In this document: piece by piece, positions 21,592-64,000 of the stretch | Layout: each line of letters opens with the position of its first letter | How positions within the stretch are numbered: position 1 is the first letter of the stretch | From: Amyelois transitella | Lineage: Eukaryota > Arthropoda > Insecta > Lepidoptera > Pyralidae | DNA length: 64,000 nucleotides | Direction of reading: 5' to 3' | NCBI RefSeq assembly: GCF_032362555.1 | Contig: NC_083534.1 | Location: forward strand, 338,001 to 402,000 | Notes under the pieces: generated by a model | Told to the model about the DNA's origin: nothing | Seen by the model: the letters and a program-made list of their open reading frames with translations, nothing else | The model's database searches: none | Position numbers and translations under genes: made by a program

Positions 21592-24500
21592 CTGGAATCC
21601 GGTAAATGTGTTGATTTATTCGGACAAATAAAACTGATAGAGGTAAGTTTAAAGAATTTTTAATTATTTAAAGGGTGAGTTCACAACTGCGTTACAGGGT
21701 ATTTAACTCGCTCTTTCGATAGTAGCTATGAAAGGTCATATATTTATCTAAAACTTCATTAAACCTCTAATGTACAATATGTGGCTAATAGCATTCTCTA
21801 CCAGTCAAACCTTTACAAAATAGCAAATTGATAAATATTCTGGTATCAATTTAAGATTGAGAAAAAATTTCATATATTCTTAAGTAAACATACATATAAA
21901 AATCATGCCTTTTTCCCAGAGGGGTAGGCAGAGATATTCTCCAACTTACTACGAATACGAACTCTTATTCGTCTTAGTTTAGGTGACATTACAAATACAT
22001 ACATAAAGTCACGTATATCCCTTGCGAGATAGACAAGAGTTTTGGAAAGACTTACACATACCAAAAGTCATAAAACATCAACAACCTACCTTAAATTCTC
22101 AGTTCGATAGGTGAAACCGTAGAATCAACAAACAAGCAATAGTTGCAACAACTGTAGGTAGGTAGTTATTAACTCAGTTACGTGCATATCAATCACTATA
22201 ACACAACTATCATGAGAAAGTAAAGTAACCAAAACAGAAAGCTATATTTAACAAAAAATTTGTTCAATGTTAATAATTATTAATTAGCACAGGTTTAAGT
22301 TCTTTCTTTGAGAACTTGAGAAGTTTAAGTCACAAACTAAATAGAGATAGTTTAAGTTGATTTGAATTAAACCATTTTAGAGCCAAGCCAAGGCAGGCAA
22401 TGAGAGTTGAGACAGACAAATTTGACAATGACAAACAAATATAAATCACGCACAGGATAACTAAAGAGTAGGACCAAATATTAATGGACAGAGTACAATG
22501 CTTAATTGTACGATTCTTACGTGTTTCGTGCTAAAAAAAATAGTCTGCTAGTATTCAGTTTGGGAAATGTATTACTAAGTGTATGCGTAGGCTAAAATTA
22601 ATTTATTGATATCGATTATATCTTCACGGGTGGATAAAATATATTTTTATATTACGCTCACGGACATTGTTCTTACAGCAAATCCTAAGTAAACAGTATT
22701 TTTCCTGGATGAAAGTAGTTGTGTTCGGATGATACTACGTTTATGCTCGGCATATTGTCGTTCATAGATAGTAAATTCTGCGGGAACATACATTTCCTTA
22801 TACTGAATGAAAGATATAATGTTGTAGCGGAAGTGATAATTAGGCTCGACCTGCACCAAAGGAAACATCTTTTGCAAGGCTAGGCTAGCTAGGCTTCGAC
22901 GATGTTGAATCGAAGGTTGTATATATTGCTCCAATCCATGAAATCTTAGAAATCGCGATTAAGATTCTTTGCTGCTATTGGTTGAGCGCGTCATTTTCTA
23001 AGTGATGATTGACAGTAGTTGTTTGATTGGATGTTGTAACGAGTGGCGTACAGATGTCGCCAGAATGTCCTTAGCAGTTTATATCATCATCATCACTATC
23101 ACTACATAGTATAAAACAAAGTCGCCCATTTTGTCTGTAGTCCCTTCGTATGCATAAAACTTTAAAACTACGCAACGGATTTTGATGCGGTTTTCACTAA
23201 TAGAAAGAGTATTTTCTCCGACAGGTTTTTATATATAATTGAAATACATTGAAACTATATTAGCTGAGTTATAGCGATTTATGTCCAAGAAGTCAGAAAA
23301 AAAATCTAATTGAAGATTGCATTTGTGCGTGCGCCGCTTATACCGTTGGATACAAGTAAGAACAATGTATAGCAAAAACATTGGTCTTTATTAGTTCTAC
23401 AAAAAAGTCCGCGATGACGTATATCCAGCTTTTTTATTTAAGTCACAAAAACGACTTTTCTGTATTAAAAAAACATTTAATTCGTTGGGTGATGTTTAAC
23501 TGGTGATATAACCAATAATACATATATCCTTATCAAAATAAGTAAGTTCATCATCACGAGCATTTAATTTAGATTATTTTTGCAGTTTACAGTGTGTTAT
23601 TTAGACATATAGTTTAGGAGATATCACGATATTAGTATTGCGGCACGGTACGGGCCGGCCGCGGCGGCGGGGGCAGCGGCTCCCCATTAGCACTTTGAAA
23701 TTGGAAGCGATCGGACGCGTTTATTTATCGCAGCTCTTTGAGAAAAATAAAACGTGCTTTTCAGCGCGACAACAATAATTGTATGATAATAGTAGGTATT
23801 GTATTCTAAGGTTAGTATTAAATCGCACTTATTAGTAAGATTAGTTTTTTAAAATATAAAACCGTAATTTATGGATTGATATTTTCTATTTTGGTTAAAA
23901 TTTAAAGTTAGGTCAATTTAATATTAGGGAAATAATTAAAAAAAAAATCGTAATTTAAGGTAAGATAAGTTCAGAAAAAGAACTTAATAGAATAGGTATC
24001 TTTCTTTTGTTTCTAAGTACATATTTAGATATTTTTTTACTGAGGCACATGCGAATAATATGGGAGTTAGTGTCATAATGTGTGTGTAATAAGTAGCGGG
24101 ATACACGCAAACGAAGTTGCGCGGGTCAGCTAGTATACATATAAATATAATATAATAATATAATATATAATAATATTGTAATAATTGTAATAAAATATTA
24201 TAAATGCGAAAGTCTGTCTGTCTGTCTGTTCCTCTTTCACGGCCGAACCACTGAACCGATTTTGATGAAATTTGGTATGTATATAGTTTAAAACCCGCGT
24301 TCAAACATAGGCTACGTGTTTTTTCAAAAATCGACCCCCAAAATACTCAAATGGGGGGGTGAAAGTTTGTATGAAAATCATCGTTCCGCTTTCACGCCTG
24401 AACCGCTGAACCGATTTTGATGAAATTTGATATGTATATAGTTTAAGAATCGTGTTCAAACATAGGCTACTTTTTTTTTCGAAAATCGACCTCCAAAATA

Positions 24501-25178
24501 GTCAAATGGGGGGGGTGAAAGTTTGTATGAAAATCCTCGTTCGGCTTTCACGCCTGAACCGCTGAACCGAATTTAATGAAATTTGAAATGCATATAGATT
24601 AAGATACGCGTGCAAACATAGGCTACTTTATTTTTTCAAAAAACAACCCCCAAAACAGTTAAAGGGGGTGGGGGGGTGAATCATCGTTCCGCTTTTACGG
24701 TCTAACTACGGTATACAGTTTTAGTTCTTTTACTAGCTGCGCCCCGGGGCTTCGCTCCCGTGAGAATTTCGGGATAAAAACGACTCTTTGTGTTATTCTA
24801 GGCTATATTCTACCCATGTACTAAATTTCATCATAATCTGTCCAGTAGTTTTTGCGTGAAAGAGTAACAAATTCCGCAAGTACGCTGACGAAGTCGCGGG
24901 TACACAGCTAGTATATATACATACATAGCCGGGGCTTGATTTGAATCTGTGCCTCCACACGCACTGTTCCTGTATCCTACCTACCCAACACCGATGCGGA
25001 GGCTCTAATCACAGTCATCAGTACTACTATTTGACATTGACAATTGTTACTTTGACATGTTTTGATTTACTATTTACCCAGCTGGCTCGTCGCCGGCGCC
25101 ATTACTTATCTATTTACAAACATAACTTTTTTTGCTAATTTCGAACAACTAGGTTCCTTGATAATTTTCCTAATTAAC
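21592..25178. other. Divergent intergenic region between the zinc-finger gene and DNA-PKcs
   Basis: 21600-22620 is AT-rich and mostly unrecognised; an upstream zinc-finger exon could hide here. 22860-23070 is an LTR-like repeat and 23095-23250 a reverse short repeat. At 23640-23690 there is a sharp GC-rich patch (GGCCGGCCGCGGCGGCGGG) in AT-rich DNA. 24205-24720 is a tandem repeat. The shared promoter region of the two divergent genes must be here; no core promoter was identified. Confidence 0.45.
24205..24720 (+). repeat. Tandem repeat of about 180-190 bp, three diverged units
   Basis: Each unit contains CTGAACCGATTTTGATGAAA, a GTGTTCAAACATAGGCTAC block and AAATGGGGGGGTGAAAGTTT. It is flanked by RTE-tail-like sequence, so it looks like internal amplification of such an element. 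Confidence 0.7.

Positions 25179-64000
<38,822 letters not shown>

Noticed and set aside
22647..22934. 95-codon minus-strand open frame starting MEQYIQPSIQHRRS
   Set aside because: Its start lies in an LTR-like repeat also found at 5190-5360 and 19616-19885; no family resemblance or splice support.
25062..25178. Upstream in-frame start adding a hydrophobic N-terminal leader to DNA-PKcs
   Set aside because: DNA-PKcs is nuclear and lacks a signal peptide; the Met at 25179 has better context. Cannot be fully excluded without transcript data.

Overview
This is a eukaryotic window, almost certainly from a moth or butterfly (Lepidoptera). The evidence is short AT-rich introns with GT/AG borders, a very dense load of tRNA-derived SINEs, RTE-type LINE tails and mariner, BEL/Pao and Ty3/gypsy elements, and an interspersed repeat of about 270 bp flanked by CATACATA runs that occurs more than 30 times on both strands. 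I could not search databases. Species is not called, and exon borders come from reading frame, splice consensus and phase arithmetic.

Four host genes are visible. (1) At 1-801 (+) lie the last two exons of a C2H2 zinc-finger gene. (2) At 3804-14489 (+) is a complete six-exon Cdk9 gene (P-TEFb kinase, 401 aa, with the PITALRE motif and a C-terminal RVF). (3) At 16895-21591 (-) is a second C2H2 zinc-finger gene, four exons and ten fingers, convergent with Cdk9; its 5' end may lie further upstream. (4) From 25179 (+) to the right edge runs a very long gene for which I assembled 28 phase-consistent exons (4,968 nt, 1,656 codons). By eye its protein matches the N-terminal HEAT-repeat part of the DNA-dependent protein kinase catalytic subunit (DNA-PKcs, PRKDC). 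The FAT and kinase domains lie beyond the window. This gene is absent from Drosophila.

The introns are a transposon graveyard with some very young insertions. Two mariner copies of identical length (1,325 bp), about 0.3% diverged, sit in different DNA-PKcs introns, one killed by a single nonsense change. A BEL/Pao element (47477-50506) has apparently identical 280-bp LTRs and an intact Gag-protease reading frame but no pol. A Ty3/gypsy element (57750-61925) has apparently identical 175-bp LTRs and one 1,223-codon Gag-Pol frame, from which the integrase catalytic core is missing in frame. A 5'-truncated RTE-type LINE lies at about 37844-39318. There are also pogo-like MITEs, hAT-like and other TIR elements, nested LINEs and several tandem arrays.

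The most unusual observations are a tandem array of one DNA-PKcs coding exon at the right edge (142-bp units, each with its splice sites but only 31-nt spacers), a 5' splice site fused to a long CT microsatellite, a 73-bp array that re-copies the 5' splice site after exon 9, and two structurally defective yet recently inserted LTR retrotransposons that must have been mobilised in trans.
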